Source: Frondihabitans sucicola
Lineage (GTDB): Bacteria > Actinomycetota > Actinomycetes > Actinomycetales > Microbacteriaceae
Length of the DNA: 64,000 nt
Assembly: GCF_030296615.1 (NCBI RefSeq)
Contig: NZ_AP027732.1
Span: forward strand, 620,001 to 684,000
Reading direction: 5' to 3'
Below, piece by piece: positions 27,617 through 37,731 of this stretch. The position numbers were made by a program, and so were the translations under genes. Numbering within the stretch: position 1 is the stretch's first letter; each line of letters opens with the position of its first letter. A model generated the notes under the pieces. That model did not search any database, was not told the DNA's origin, and was given only the letters and a program-made list of their open reading frames with translations.

Positions 27617-28734
27617 TTAGACCCAGGCGGCCGCAGCGACCGAGACGACCTCGCGGATCTTCGCCCACTGCTCGTCGACGGTGAGGTCGTTGCCGTCCTC
27701 GGTCGACGCGAAGCCGCACTGCGGGCTCAGCGCGAGCTGGTCGCGCGGCGCGAACTCGGCGGCCTCGTCGATCCGGCGCTGGATGTCGGACGGGTCTTCG
27801 AGGGCACCCGTCTTCGTCGTCACCAGCCCCAGGACGACGACCTTGTCGCCGACCGGCAGGAACCGGAGCGGTTCGAACCCGCCGGCGCGATCGGAGTCGT
27901 ACTCGAGGAAGTAGCCGTCGTAGTCGCAGACCGCCAGGAGCTGTTCGGCGATCGGCTCGTAGCCGCCCGACGAGATCCAGGTCGAGCGGAAGTTGCCGCG
28001 GCACACGTGCGTCGTGATCGTCAGGTCGCCTGGCCGCCCGGCGAGCGACGCGTTGATCAGGGCCGCGTACGCCTCGGCGAGCCCATCCGTGTCGGTGCCG
28101 CGCTCGCGTGCGCCGGCCAGCTCGTCGCGCGAGCAGAGGTACGCCCAGGCGGTGTCGTCGAACTGCAGGTACCGGCAGCCCGCGTCGTAAAACGCCGCGA
28201 TGGCAGCGCGATAGGCCGCGGCCAGATCGTCGAAGAGCGCGTCGCGCGAGGTGTAGACAGCAGGATCGACGGCATCGCGCCCGAGACGGAAGTGCAGCAC
28301 CGACGGGGCCGGGATGGTCATCTTGGGCGTTGCGGCCGTCTCGGAGGACGCGACGGCCAAGGCCAGCTTGCGGAAGTGCTCGAGCATCGGGTGATCGGCC
28401 GGGAACGAGATCGGCCCCGTCACGCGGATGCCGTGGGGTTTCGTCTCGACGCCGGTGAACTGGATGCCGTGCTCCTGCTCGACGATCTCGACCCCGTTCA
28501 GCATGCCGAAGAAGTCGAAGTGCCACCAGCCGCGCCGGAACTCGCCGTCGGTCGCGACCTCGAGCCCGGCCGCGCGCTGTTCGGCGACGAGCGCGGCGAT
28601 CTCGTCGTCTTCGATCGCCGTGAGCTCGGCCGCCGTGATCACACCCGCGTCGCGGTCGAGCCGTGCTTGCTTGATGGTGGCCGGACGGAGAAAACTGCCG
28701 ACGATGTCGGCCCGGAACGGGGAGTCGAAGTCAC
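27617..28734 (-). pseudogene. MetE C-terminal-like methyltransferase (cobalamin-independent methionine synthase family), frameshifted
   Basis: Rebuilt as about 373 residues similar to short MetE-like proteins such as YxjG/YxjH. The N-terminus from the GTG at 28734 reads PPFRADIVGSFLRPATIKQARLDRDAGVITAAEL after restoring one C near 28718. The zinc site is suggested by THVCRGN and a later cysteine in LSPQCGFAST, and the substrate loop by CRYLQFDDTAW. These proteins transfer methyl groups to homocysteine or act on related thiols, using methyl donors that differ from full-length MetE. It diverges from a small membrane protein gene. Confidence 0.83.
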
Positions 28735-28781
28735 CCCTGTACCTTATGGCGCGCTCTGGGGCGTGTCCCTAGTCTTGTCGG

Positions 28782-29337
28782 GTGACGCGCACCCCTCGAC
28801 GACCGGCCGATCCCGATCCCGATCCCGACGCCGAAGACGGCGGAGCATCCTCGACACGGGAGCACAGGGGAAGCCCTCAAGGAGCGCATCTACGTCACGT
28901 TCACGAGCCTGGCGCTGGTCCTGACGCTCAACACCCACGCCGGCGAGAACACCGCCGGTGCGGCCGCGCTCACCCTGCTGATCGGCGTCGTGGGCACCCT
29001 GCTGGCCGTGTTCCTGGCCGACTTCCTCAGCCACCTCACCGTGCACGCGCGCGTGACGACGGGGCCGGAGCTGCGACACATGGTGAGGGTCAGCATCGGC
29101 TCGATCGGCGTGATCCTGCTGCCCATGGTGTTCCTCGGGTTGGCCGCCCTGCAGGTCTGGACGGTCCCGGTCGCGCTTCGCGCCTCGGTTGGCGTGCTGC
29201 TCGGAACGCTGGTCGTCGTCGGCTATCTCGCCGTGCGCCGCATCTCGCTCCCCGCCTGGCAGAAGCTCTGCGTGCTCCTCGGAGAGGTCGTGATCGGCAG
29301 TGCCGTCATCGCGCTCGAGACCCTGGCGCACCACTGA
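28782..29337 (+). pseudogene. Small membrane protein of unknown function, frameshifted
   Basis: I do not recognise the family. A GTG at 28782 begins a hydrophilic stretch with repeated Asp-Pro (ADPDPDPDAEDG). After a shift near 28870, which needs one extra base removed or two added, the frame continues as KERIYVTFTSLALVLTLNTHAGEN and three or four hydrophobic segments (AALTLLIGVVGTLLAVFLADFL, IGVILLPMVFLGLAALQVW, ASVGVLLGTLVVVGYLAV, LLGEVVIGSAVIALETL). The total would be about 185 residues with four membrane helices. Whether the N-terminal part belongs is uncertain. Confidence 0.5.
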
Positions 29338-29649
29338 GGGACCTCACGGGCCCCACCGAGCAGCTCGGTCTCGAGTGCGCCTGGCTCGCCTTCGAGACGA
29401 ACGAATCGGCATCGCAGGACGCGGTGGCGGGGATGAAAGCGCTCCGGGTTCGCGGCTGGAACGTCTCGACGACCTGTTCGAGCGACGTCCGTGGGACGTC
29501 GTCCGGCCGCGGGCCGCACCTGACAACTGCCCGTGCATGTCGCCGCCTGCGAGCCGACCCGGGCGAGTCGACCTACCGTTCACCGAACACAGTCGCGCAC
29601 GGCCGAACGGCGAGCGCGTCCCCGGCAGACCGAGAGAACGAGGCCGATC
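29338..29649. other. 312-nt gap with no recognisable gene
   Basis: Open frames exist on both strands because of the high GC content, but none matches a family I know or has a convincing start. The end holds the likely promoter and leader of the FHA-domain gene. I see no hairpin or repeat. Confidence 0.4.
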
Positions 29650-30138
29650 ATGGCAGGCAGTCCGACAGGCGTCGACGCCGAAGAGCCCGCGGGCAGCGAC
29701 ACCCACGACCGGGGCAACGCACCGGCCAGCACGCACGCGGCCTTCGGGGCGGGTCGCCCGCGGCTCATCTTCAAGGTGGGTGAGAACTGGGACGGCACGC
29801 CACCACGCGAGTTCGACCTGCTGATCGGCACGACCCGAATCGGCTCCGCCGACGACATGGACCTGCAACTCGCCGGTCTCGAGCCGTTCCACGCCGAGAT
29901 CGAGCACACCGATGACGACGAGTACGTCCTGGCGCACGTCGTCGCGGACTCGGAGCAGAACGGGCCGCTCCTGGACTCCGCGGGGCTCGCGGACGAGGGC
30001 ATCCTGCGCACCGGGTCGCCGGTCGAACTCGGCGACTGGTCGATGTCGTACTACCGCGAGGAGAACGCCGATCACGGACGCCCCGGCGGCGGACGCGCGG
30101 GTGGCGAGGGCGCGCACCAGCCGGCGCAGGCGAGCTAG
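29650..30138 (+). CDS. FHA domain-containing protein
   Basis: A 162-residue protein. After a 35-residue polar N-terminus, residues 40-140 look like a degenerate FHA phosphothreonine-binding domain: LLIGTTRIGSADDMDLQLAGLEPFHAEIEH with the G-S and H positions, and NGPLLDSAGLADEGILRTGSPVELGDWSMSYY as the closing strands. The C-terminus is a flexible Gly/Arg tail. FHA proteins bind kinase-phosphorylated partners; no kinase gene is nearby. A strong terminator follows. Confidence 0.72.
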   Translation: MAGSPTGVDAEEPAGSDTHDRGNAPASTHAAFGAGRPRLIFKVGENWDGTPPREFDLLIGTTRIGSADDMDLQLAGLEPFHAEIEHTDDDEYVLAHVVADSEQNGPLLDSAGLADEGILRTGSPVELGDWSMSYYREENADHGRPGGGRAGGEGAHQPAQAS

Positions 30139-30162
30139 CTCGGCTGCTCGTCCCAGAAGGAG

Positions 30163-30200
30163 CAGGGCCGCCGCGTTCCATTCACGCGGCGAGCGCCCTG
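30163..30200 (+). terminator. Terminator hairpin after the FHA gene
   Basis: CAGGGCCGCCGCGT at 30163-30176 pairs with ACGCGGCG (30184-30191) and GCCCTG (30195-30200) around a 7-nt loop, leaving a three-base bulge. It begins 25 bases after the FHA stop. The rest of the 223-nt convergent gap shows no gene. Confidence 0.6.
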
Positions 30201-30361
30201 ATCCCGTTGCCGCGTGCGGGGTCACGCGACGCCCCTGGCCGACGGCTGGTGAGTCCGCCAGTGTTCCTCGCGGCAAGACTAACCGCGCTCGTTCGGCAAA
30301 ACAATCCGATCGGCCCGTTTTGTCTCACCCAGAACTGGGGGCAGGATCGCGGCAACCCGCG

Positions 30362-30994
30362 TCAGGGCGCGACGAGAGTCAGCAGGGCGGTCGCGTCGGC
30401 GAGCCGTTCCGGTCGGACGAGCCCGGGGAGCAGCAGGCTCCACAGGTCGGAGACGCGCTCGAAGAGATCGGCGCGATCGTGGAGGGTGTCGGAGACGAGC
30501 TGCACGCCGGTGTACGCGGGGATGATGAAGCCGGCGACCCGGACGGGATCGACGTCGTCGCGGAAGTCGCCCTGCTCGATGGCCAGGCCGATGAGCGTTA
30601 CGAACGTGTCCATCCAGTCGCGGTACGGATCTTTGGCGGACAGCTCGGACGCGGTCCCGTCGGTGGTCAGCCGGATCCCGGCGCTCACCACGACCTCGGT
30701 GGTGAGCTGGCGGGCCAGGCCCGCGCTCATGCGGATCATTCCCTCGAGCGCGCTTCGTGCCTCGGTCAGCGCGTGCTCGGCGTAGCTCCGCGAGATCCGG
30801 TGCTGTTCTTCGATGACGGCGTTCGCCAGTGCGTCCTTGGCCTTGAAGTGGAAGTAGAGGGCACCGCGAGTCACATTCGCCTGTTCGGCGATGAGGTCGA
30901 GCGACGCGTTCGCGTAGCCCCGCTCGTCGAACACCACGGCAGCGCCCTGGACGATCGAGGCCCTCGTGACGACGGCTCGCTCCTGAGTCGGCAC
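30362..30994 (-). CDS. TetR family regulator, ScbR/ArpA (gamma-butyrolactone receptor)-like
   Basis: A 210-residue regulator. The HTH region QERAVVTRASIVQGAAVVFDERGYANASLDLIAEQANVTRGALYFHFKAKDALANAVIEEQH has the form characteristic of autoregulator receptors such as ScbR and ArpA. The C-terminal part would bind a hydrophobic ligand. I chose the GTG at 30994 because GGAAGGGG lies about six bases upstream; a TTG five codons earlier is possible. No butyrolactone synthase (AfsA) is in the window, so its signal is unknown. Confidence 0.8.
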   Translation of the reverse strand: MPTQERAVVTRASIVQGAAVVFDERGYANASLDLIAEQANVTRGALYFHFKAKDALANAVIEEQHRISRSYAEHALTEARSALEGMIRMSAGLARQLTTEVVVSAGIRLTTDGTASELSAKDPYRDWMDTFVTLIGLAIEQGDFRDDVDPVRVAGFIIPAYTGVQLVSDTLHDRADLFERVSDLWSLLLPGLVRPERLADATALLTLVAP

Positions 30995-31181
30995 GGAGCC
31001 CCTTCCCAAAGGCGCGGCGCCCGTCGCCGCTCGCTTCCTCGGTCAGTGTAGCGACGACCCTGCGTCGGCACCGGTGCCGACGGCACACCCTGGGTTTCCC
31101 ACGCCGAACCCGGGCGCGGTCTCGATCGGTGACCGAAACCAGGGGTCGTGCGAGCGCGTCAGCCGTGCCACGGTGGAGGGC

Positions 31182-31577
31182 ATGACCTGGCACGTCGAAC
31201 ACGTCACGCGAACGATCCGAGCGACGCCCGAGGCGGTCGCGCTGGTGGCCGGAGATCCTGCGCAGCTGCCGAGGTGGGCGGCGGGGCTGAGCAGCGGCAT
31301 CCGCCGAGAGGGCGAGCACTGGATCACCGACTCGCCGATGGGGGCGGTCGAGGTCCGGTTCACGGGCCCGGTGGAGGCGGGGATCCTCGACCACGACGTG
31401 ATCCTGCCGGACGGCACCACCGTGCGGAACCCCTTCCGCGTGTTGAGCAACGACGACGGCAGCGAGGTCGTCTTCTCGGTGTTCCAGCGCGACGGGATGA
31501 GCGACGACGAGTTCGCGGCCGACGTCCGAGCCGTGGGCGACGACCTCGCGCGGCTGGCGGGCCTCGTCGAGTCGTAG
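31182..31577 (+). CDS. SRPBCC family protein
   Basis: A 131-residue polyketide-cyclase/dehydrase-like fold. WHVEHVTRTIRATPEAVALVAGDPAQLPRWAAGL is the usual first strand and helix, and EHWITDSPMGAVEVRF and SEVVFSVFQRDGMSDDEFAADVRAVGDDLARL are the later strand and long C-terminal helix. Such proteins bind small hydrophobic ligands. GGAGG lies six bases before the ATG. It is 25 bases from the HAD gene and probably shares its transcript. Confidence 0.78.
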   Translation: MTWHVEHVTRTIRATPEAVALVAGDPAQLPRWAAGLSSGIRREGEHWITDSPMGAVEVRFTGPVEAGILDHDVILPDGTTVRNPFRVLSNDDGSEVVFSVFQRDGMSDDEFAADVRAVGDDLARLAGLVES

Positions 31578-31602
31578 CCCGATCTGCAAGGCTGGGGGCA
31601 CC

Positions 31603-32325
31603 ATGACGACCAGCCCTCCCGCAGCCCGCCCCCTGTTCGACGCGATCCTGTTCGACTGCGACGGTGTCCTCGTCGACTCCGAGCCGATCACGAACGGCGT
31701 GCTGCGCGACATGCTGATCGAGCTCGGCTGGCAGATCAGCGCCCGGGAGTGCGTCGACCGCTTCATCGGAAAGGCGATCAAAGACGAGCTCGGGGTCATC
31801 GCGTCCCACACGGGTGTCACCGTGGGCGACGAGTGGATCGCCGAGTTCCGCGAGCGTCGCAACGTCGCCCTGGCCGACCGACTGGTCGCCGTCGACGGAG
31901 CGCCGGACGTCGTGCGCGAGATCGCCGGGGTCTACGGCGATCGGATCGCCGTCGCCTCGGGCGCCGACCTCCACAAGGTGCACCTGCAGCTGGAGAAGGT
32001 CGGCCTGATCGAGTTCTTCGAGGGCCGGACCTTCAGCGGCATGGACACCGCCCGGAGCAAGCCGGCGCCCGACGTCTACCTTCTCGCGGCCTCGAGCCTC
32101 GGCGTCGCGCCGGACCGCTGCGTCGTCGTCGAGGACACGCCGACGGGGGTGCGCGCGGGCGTGGCGGCGGGCGCGACCGTCGTCGGCTACGCGGCCGGGC
32201 TCGACGCCAAGGCGGCCGAGACCCTCACCGCCGCGGGAGCCGCGACGGTCATCGGCGACCTGCGCGACCTGCCCGAGTTCGCGATCGAACCCGCCGTGCC
32301 GGTCGCACCTCGCGAGACCGCCTAG
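31603..32325 (+). CDS. HAD-IA family phosphatase (beta-phosphoglucomutase-like)
   Basis: A 240-residue haloacid dehalogenase-like hydrolase. Motif I is ILFDCDGVLVDSEPITNGV near residue 16, motif II AVASGADLHKV, motif III lysine in SGMDTARSKPAPDVYLLAA and motif IV VVVEDTPTGVRAGVAAGATVVGY. The alpha-helical cap follows motif I (subfamily IA). It may be a sugar-phosphate phosphatase or a phosphomutase; the DCDGVLVDSEP form is shared by both. Confidence 0.88.
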   Translation: MTTSPPAARPLFDAILFDCDGVLVDSEPITNGVLRDMLIELGWQISARECVDRFIGKAIKDELGVIASHTGVTVGDEWIAEFRERRNVALADRLVAVDGAPDVVREIAGVYGDRIAVASGADLHKVHLQLEKVGLIEFFEGRTFSGMDTARSKPAPDVYLLAASSLGVAPDRCVVVEDTPTGVRAGVAAGATVVGYAAGLDAKAAETLTAAGAATVIGDLRDLPEFAIEPAVPVAPRETA

Positions 32326-32353
32326 TCTCGCCGGGAGGCCCCGGCAGCACGGC

Positions 32354-32952
32354 TCAGGCCTGCGCCAGGGCGACCATCTTCTCGACGGTGCTCACGAGCC
32401 GGTCGGCGAGCTCTTCGCGGGACGAGACGGAGGGGCCGTGCATCAACACCATGAAGGCGCTCATGACCAGCGCCACCGCCAGGTGCGACGTGTCTTCGCC
32501 GATCCGCGCCGCGACCGCGGACTGGATCTGCTCGCGGATCTCCGACATCCAGGCGTGCATGGTGGGCACGAGCTCGGGTCGGAGATCGATGAGCTGCTTC
32601 ATCTGGGCCCGGTCGGGCGGGAGATCGATCGTCTCGGCGACGACGCGGCACAGGTCGGCGACGATGCCGGCATCCCCTGGCGCGCGTGGAAGTTCTCGAG
32701 CACGTCGGCGCGGACCACGGGCGGGGTGAGCCCCACCGCGGCGGCGGCCTTCGACGAGAAGTAGTTGAAGAAGGTGCGCGTCGAGACGTCGGCGGTGGCG
32801 CAGATCTCCTCGACCGTGACGCCGGCGAGACCTCGTTCGAGCACGAGCTCCATCGCGGTCGTGTGGAGCAGCTGTCTGGTCCGCTGCTTCTTCCGCTCGC
32901 GGAGGGTCTCGGTATCGGCCGGAGCAGCGGTGTCCGGTGCTGTGGTTGTCAC
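32354..32952 (-). pseudogene. TetR family regulator, frameshifted
   Basis: Rebuilt as about 199 residues. The HTH is [51 protein letters not shown], an AcrR/EthR-like form. A frameshift near 32676 (one missing G in GGGG) precedes the ligand-binding part ([32 protein letters not shown]). The GTG at 32952 has GGGAG seven bases upstream. The MFS drug transporter gene ends 71 bases upstream on the same strand, so this TetR probably controls that pump. Confidence 0.82.
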
Positions 32953-32979
32953 GGGTGTCTCCCGAGGTCGACGTGATCC

Positions 32980-33016
32980 TGCGCGGCCCGCCGGCTCGTT
33001 GCCGGCGGGCCGCGCA
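32980..33016 (-). terminator. Perfect 16-bp hairpin between MFS and tetR
   Basis: TGCGCGGCCCGCCGGC at 32980-32995 and GCCGGCGGGCCGCGCA at 33001-33016 are exact inverse copies with a 5-nt loop. It starts eight bases after the MFS stop on the minus strand. Without a U-tract it may act as a partial terminator or mRNA-end stabiliser between the two genes. The octamer GATCCTGC overlaps its tetR-side foot. Confidence 0.65.
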
Positions 33017-33023
33017 GGCGGCA

Positions 33024-35168
33024 TTACTGCCGCTGGGTGGGGGTGGTGGTGGCGCCGGCGGGTGACCCGGCGCCGGGGACGGCAGGCGCCGGTTCGGCCG
33101 GGAGGCCGGCTTCTTCGCCCGTGTTCGCCTGCTCCTGCAGGGCCGAGTGCTGGCGCAGCGGCGGCACCTTGAAGAACAGCGACAGGATGAAGGCGAGCAG
33201 GACCACGCCGAGGCCGACCCAGTAGATGCTCACGGCGGAGGCGTTGAAGCCGCTCATGAACGGCCTGGTCAGTCGGGCGTCGGCACCGTTCAGGAACGAC
33301 GTGTCGCTCGTGCTGCTGGCCGACGAGGAGTTGCCCGACGAGGTCCCCTTGTCGAGCTGCTTCACGAGGGTCGGGACCACCTTGCCGACGTAGTACTCGC
33401 GCTGCGAGGCGTCCGACCAGTTGACGGCCAGGGCGCCGTTCACTACGGAGGCGTGCGCCTGCGAGGCCGCTGTCGTGAGCGCGGCGGCCTCCGCGGCCGG
33501 CTTGGCGGTGGCGACCTGCTGCGCGATCACGGTCGCCTGTGCCGAGGCGGGAAGGGTTCCCGCGGCGACCTGCTGCGCGACGGCGGCGGTCACCTGCTTC
33601 GTCACGGCCGCGTCGGCGGCCTGCTTCGCGGCGGTGGTCCCCTTGTCGAGACCCGACTGCACCTGGCTCTTGATCGGCTTCACGATCGGGTTCCAGATCT
33701 GCTTCATGACGCCCGCGTTCTTGCTCGCGGTCGCCACCTGCGGGGTGACTGCCGCGTCGAGGGCGCTGGTCAGGTCGTGCTTGTCGGCCATCGCGTGCAC
33801 GATGTTCGTCGGCATCAGCGAGAACAGGACCGAGAGCAGGACCGCGGTTCCCAGCGTTCCGCCGATCTGACGGAAGAACGTGGACGACGACGTCGCCACG
33901 CCCATGTCGCGCGGAGAGACGGAGTTCTGCGAGGCGAGGGTGATCGTCTGCATCAGCTGGCCGAGGCCGAGGCCGATGAAGAACATGCCGATCATCAGGA
34001 ACCAGAGCGGCCGGTCGATCGTCATGAAGGTCAGGACGAGGAAGCCGATCGCGGTGAACGCCGTCCCGATGATCGGGAAGATGCGGTAGCGGCCGGTCCG
34101 GGAGACGATCTGCCCGGAGACGATCGAGGCGATCATCAGCCCACCGATCATCGGCAGCGTCGCGAAGCCGGACTCGGTCGGCGTGAGACCGGTGACGATC
34201 TGCAGGTAGAGCGGGATGGTCAGCATGGCGCCGAACATGGCGAATCCGACGAGGAAGCCGAGGAGCGTGGCCATCGAGAAGGTGCCGGAACGGAACAGCT
34301 TCAGCGGGATGATCGCGTCGTCTTTCATGCGGGTCTCGGCGACGAGGAACGACACCAGACCGGCGAGACCGATCGCGTAGCAGGCGATGGCGAGGCCGGA
34401 ACCCCATCCCCAGGTGCGGCCCTGCTCGGCCACGAGGAGAAGCGGGGCCAGGGTGACGACCACGGAGGTGGCACCCCACCAGTCGATGCGCGGCGATCGC
34501 TTCTCGCCGACCTTCGGAAGGTGCAGGAACGCCAGGACCATGAGGAGGGCGGCGATGCCGATCGGCACGTTGACGAGGAAGACCCAGCGCCAGCCGCTGA
34601 TGAACAGGATCTGGTGCGCGCCGGAGAAGAGACCGCCGATCAGCGGGCCGATGACGCTCGAGATGCCGAAGACGGCGAGGAAGTAGCCCTGGTACTTGGC
34701 TCGCTCCCGCGGGGCGAGGATGTCGCCCATGATCGCCAGAGGCAGCGACATGAGCGCACCGGCGCCGATGCCCTGAATGGCGCGGAATCCGGCCAGCATG
34801 AGCATGGACGTCGAGAAGGACGACAGCAGCGAGCCCGCGATGAAGACGACGATGCCGAAGATGTAGAGCGGCCGGCGACCGAAGAGGTCGGAGAGCTTGC
34901 CGTAGATCGGGGTGGCGATGGTCGACGTGATCAGGTAGGCCGTGGTGACCCAGGCCTGCTGGTCGAGACCGTGGAGGTCGTCGCCGATGGTGCGGATGGC
35001 GGTTCCGACGACGGTCTGGTCGAGAGCGGAGAGGAACATCCCGGCCATGAGGCCGTAGATGACGAGGAGGATCTGGCGGTGGCTCATGATCGGCCGCCGC
35101 GCACCGCCCTCGGCGTTGTCGGCCGGGCGGCCGGAGTGCACCGCAGTGGGCGCTGTGGCAGTGGACAT
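33024..35168 (-). CDS. MFS drug transporter, DHA2 (EmrB/QacA) family
   Basis: A 714-residue, 14-helix proton-driven efflux pump. The DHA2 signatures are [49 protein letters not shown] and [35 protein letters not shown]. It is about 200 residues longer than usual. The extra length is an Ala/Gln/Thr-rich, mostly helical extracytoplasmic loop at about residues 458-640, before the last membrane helix, plus a proline-rich C-tail. The tetR-like gene downstream is its probable regulator. It diverges from an Lrp/AsnC gene. Confidence 0.9.
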   Translation of the reverse strand: MSTATAPTAVHSGRPADNAEGGARRPIMSHRQILLVIYGLMAGMFLSALDQTVVGTAIRTIGDDLHGLDQQAWVTTAYLITSTIATPIYGKLSDLFGRRPLYIFGIVVFIAGSLLSSFSTSMLMLAGFRAIQGIGAGALMSLPLAIMGDILAPRERAKYQGYFLAVFGISSVIGPLIGGLFSGAHQILFISGWRWVFLVNVPIGIAALLMVLAFLHLPKVGEKRSPRIDWWGATSVVVTLAPLLLVAEQGRTWGWGSGLAIACYAIGLAGLVSFLVAETRMKDDAIIPLKLFRSGTFSMATLLGFLVGFAMFGAMLTIPLYLQIVTGLTPTESGFATLPMIGGLMIASIVSGQIVSRTGRYRIFPIIGTAFTAIGFLVLTFMTIDRPLWFLMIGMFFIGLGLGQLMQTITLASQNSVSPRDMGVATSSSTFFRQIGGTLGTAVLLSVLFSLMPTNIVHAMADKHDLTSALDAAVTPQVATASKNAGVMKQIWNPIVKPIKSQVQSGLDKGTTAAKQAADAAVTKQVTAAVAQQVAAGTLPASAQATVIAQQVATAKPAAEAAALTTAASQAHASVVNGALAVNWSDASQREYYVGKVVPTLVKQLDKGTSSGNSSSASSTSDTSFLNGADARLTRPFMSGFNASAVSIYWVGLGVVLLAFILSLFFKVPPLRQHSALQEQANTGEEAGLPAEPAPAVPGAGSPAGATTTPTQRQ

Positions 35169-35251
35169 GCGTATTCTTTCGTGGGTGGTTCGGCTGGGGG
35201 CTGTCGGCAGGATCGCGATCGTATCGCGGTTCGGTGCAGCAACAGGGGTTA

Positions 35252-35265
35252 TTGCAGGGTTGCAA
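35252..35265. promoter_or_regulatory. Candidate operator in the MFS/lrp divergent region
   Basis: TTGCA at 35252-35256 and TGCAA at 35261-35265 form an inverted repeat with a GGGT centre. It sits in an AT-richer patch of the 258-nt intergenic region. A further GTGCACGCAACGCAA lies 25 bases on. Either the MFS-linked TetR or the Lrp protein could bind. Confidence 0.35.
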
Positions 35266-35426
35266 CTTTACACGACTCGCATTTGTGCACGCAACGCAAT
35301 TCTTTCTCGATCCTGGCTTCGCTGCATCCGCGAATTCGAGCACACGCACCACTGATTCGGTGGAAGTGAGCGGCACTCGCATCGATATCGCTTGTCGACC
35401 GTGGCCGCAGGAACGATAATCGTCGA

Positions 35427-35900
35427 GTGACGACTCCCGCACGGACAGCGCCCATTCCGCTCGACGACACGTCCAAGGCGATCATCGAGCAGCTGCAGGA
35501 GGACGGCCGACGCTCCTACACCGACATCGCGAAGGCCGTCGGGCTGAGCGAGGCCGCGGTGCGCCAACGGGTGCAGCGGCTCACCGAGTCGGGCATCATG
35601 CAGATCGTCGCGGTCACCGATCCGTTGCAGCTCGGTTTCTACCGCCAGGCCATGATCGGCATCCGCGCGACCGGCGACACCCGGATCGTCGCCGATGCCC
35701 TCGCGACGCTCCCCGGCGTCGACTACGTCGTGCTCACGGCGGGCACCTTCGACCTGCTCGTCGAGGTCGTGTGCGAGAACGATGACGATCTCCTCGAACT
35801 GCTCAACGACCAGATCCGGACCCTCGCGGGCGTCGCGTCGACCGAGACCTTCGTCTACCTCAAGTTGCACAAGCAGCTCTACAACTGGGGCACCCGGTAG
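35427..35900 (+). CDS. Lrp/AsnC family transcriptional regulator
   Basis: A 157-residue regulator starting at GTG. The N-terminal HTH is [55 protein letters not shown]. The C-terminal RAM/AsnC domain is [67 protein letters not shown]. Homologues next to polyamine or aminotransferase genes respond to amino acids. It is convergent with the potC end (24 bases apart), so it may regulate the polyamine cluster. Confidence 0.9.
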   Translation: MTTPARTAPIPLDDTSKAIIEQLQEDGRRSYTDIAKAVGLSEAAVRQRVQRLTESGIMQIVAVTDPLQLGFYRQAMIGIRATGDTRIVADALATLPGVDYVVLTAGTFDLLVEVVCENDDDLLELLNDQIRTLAGVASTETFVYLKLHKQLYNWGTR

Positions 35901-35924
35901 CACCGACCGCCGACCTGGCCCGAC

Positions 35925-36788
35925 CTATCCGTCGTCGACGGCGGCCCGCGGCGCTCGCCGGGTGATGAAACCGTTCACCAGCGCCGCGAGCAGCCCCACC
36001 GCGAAGATGATCGTGCCGAAGCACAGCACCTGCGGCGGCAGTCCGACCTTCGCGGCGCCGTAGACGAAGAGCGGGAAGGTGACCGACGGCCCGGCGACGA
36101 AGCTCGTGATCACGTAGTCGTCGATCGACATCGCGAGCGACAGCATCCCGCCGGCGATGATTCCCGGCAGCAGGAGAGGCAGCGTGATCGTCCGGAACGC
36201 GACGAAGGGCGGCGCCCCGAGATCTCCGGCCGCTTCCTCGAGGGCGGTGCCGACGCCGGAGAGCCTGGCGCGCAGGACGACCACGACGTAGGCGAGGTTG
36301 AACGCGACGTGGACGAGCAGGATCGTCAGGAACCCGGTCGACACGCTGGCCGACAGGAAGAACGACAGCGATGCCGCGCCCACGACGATCGACGGTGCGG
36401 CGATGTCGGCGTAGACCGTGGCGTTCAGCGGCCCGCGCAGCAGGAACCGGTAGCGCTCCAGCGCCAACGCCAGCGGCACCCCGAGGACGATCGAGATGAC
36501 CGCCGAGAGCAGCGCGATCTCGACCGAGGTGACGAACGCCTGCGTCAGGCCCGACACCTGGCCGAGGTTGATGTACCAGTAGGGCGTGAAGCCGCTCCAG
36601 TGGAAGCTGATCCGCCCGGTCGGCACGTCGTTGAAGCTGTAGACGACCATGAAGGCGATGGGGACCAGGGTGATGCCCGTCACGATCCAGTAGACGAGGG
36701 GCAGGATCGGCCGGCGCCGGCGCCGGGGCTCGACCATCTCGGGATCCTGCGACCGGGTCTCTCGGGGGCGCTCGACTGTGGTGGTCAT
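35925..36788 (-). CDS. Polyamine ABC transporter permease (PotC-like)
   Basis: A 287-residue inner-membrane permease with six helices. The EAA loop is LEEAAGDLGAPPFVAFRTITLPLLLPGIIAGG. The segment SIDDYVITSFVAGPSVTFPLFVYGAAKVG is characteristic of PotC/PotI. The ATG overlaps the upstream permease stop (ATGA). It is the last gene of potA-potD-potB-potC and works with them in spermidine/putrescine import. Confidence 0.9.
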   Translation of the reverse strand: MTTTVERPRETRSQDPEMVEPRRRRRPILPLVYWIVTGITLVPIAFMVVYSFNDVPTGRISFHWSGFTPYWYINLGQVSGLTQAFVTSVEIALLSAVISIVLGVPLALALERYRFLLRGPLNATVYADIAAPSIVVGAASLSFFLSASVSTGFLTILLVHVAFNLAYVVVVLRARLSGVGTALEEAAGDLGAPPFVAFRTITLPLLLPGIIAGGMLSLAMSIDDYVITSFVAGPSVTFPLFVYGAAKVGLPPQVLCFGTIIFAVGLLAALVNGFITRRAPRAAVDDG

Positions 36789-37731
36789 ACGAGGTTCTCG
36801 ACGTTCTCGGTGCCCGCGATCCGCGCGTAGACGAACAGGATGATCCCGAGCACGACCATCAGGACGGTCGAGAGCGCAGCGGCGACGTTGTACTGCTGGT
36901 TGGTGAGATAGGCGTCCTGGATTGCCTGGCCGATCGTGTACGTGTTCGTGCCACCGAGCAGCGAGGCGTCGACGGGATCGCCGACGGTGTCGATGAAGAC
37001 GAGCAGGACGCCCGCGAAGACGCCGGAGCGCGACAGCGGCAAGACCACCCGACGGAACACCGAACGCGGCTCGGAGTAGAGGTCGCCGGCCGCCTCGAGG
37101 AAGCGCGAGTCGATCTTCTCGAGGGCGACGTAGATCGGGAGGACCATGAACGCGAGGTCGTTGTACGCGTCGCCGCCGATGACCGCTGCCGGGGTGCCCA
37201 GGATGTGGAAGCCCTTCGAGGCGAGGTGGATCTCGCGCAGGAAGGTGAGCACCGGCCCCTGGTCGGCCAGGATGAACGCCCACATGTCGATCCGGATCAC
37301 GAACGACACGAGAAAGCTGAGCAGCACGAGGAAGAGCAGTGTGTTGCGCCACCGGGGCGAGACGCGGAAGGCCAGGAAGTACGCCATCGGGTAGCCGAGC
37401 AGGATCGTGATGAGCGTCGCCGCACCCCGTAGATCAGTGACCGGACGAAGAACGTGAGGTAGGGCACGGCCGGGTCGACGAACAGGTTCGAGTACACGCT
37501 CCAGTTCCAGGTGAGCGAGTAGCCCTTCTCGGGGTTGCCGGACATCAGCGACACGATCAGCCCGGACACCAGGGGGATGACGAACAGGACCAGCAGCCAG
37601 GCACCGCCCGCAAGGCTCAGCAGGTAGGGCGCAGCGCGGCGGGAGCGGCGGCCCGCTCTGCCCGGGCCAGGACCCCGGGATCCTGCCGTCCCGATCGCGG
37701 CGGTGCTCAGGTCGGGAGCCGTGGCCGTCAT
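36785..37731 (-). pseudogene. Polyamine ABC transporter permease (PotB-like), frameshifted
   Basis: Rebuilt as about 315 residues. The N-terminus (YLLSLAGGAWLLVLFVIPLVSGLIVSL) is the first membrane helix. A frameshift near 37425 (one missing G in GGGG, at SLIYGG-AATLITILLGYP) precedes MAYFLAFRVSPRWRN, the other helices and the EAA loop FLEAAGDLYSEPRSVFRRVVLPLSRSGVFAG. It overlaps potD upstream and potC downstream by four bases each. Confidence 0.87.

Noticed and set aside
33147..35369. Long plus-strand open frame across the MFS gene, and similar long frames such as 19587-21986 minus
   Set aside because: These are antisense shadows of clear genes caused by high GC; their translations are Arg/Gly/Asp-rich with no family motifs.
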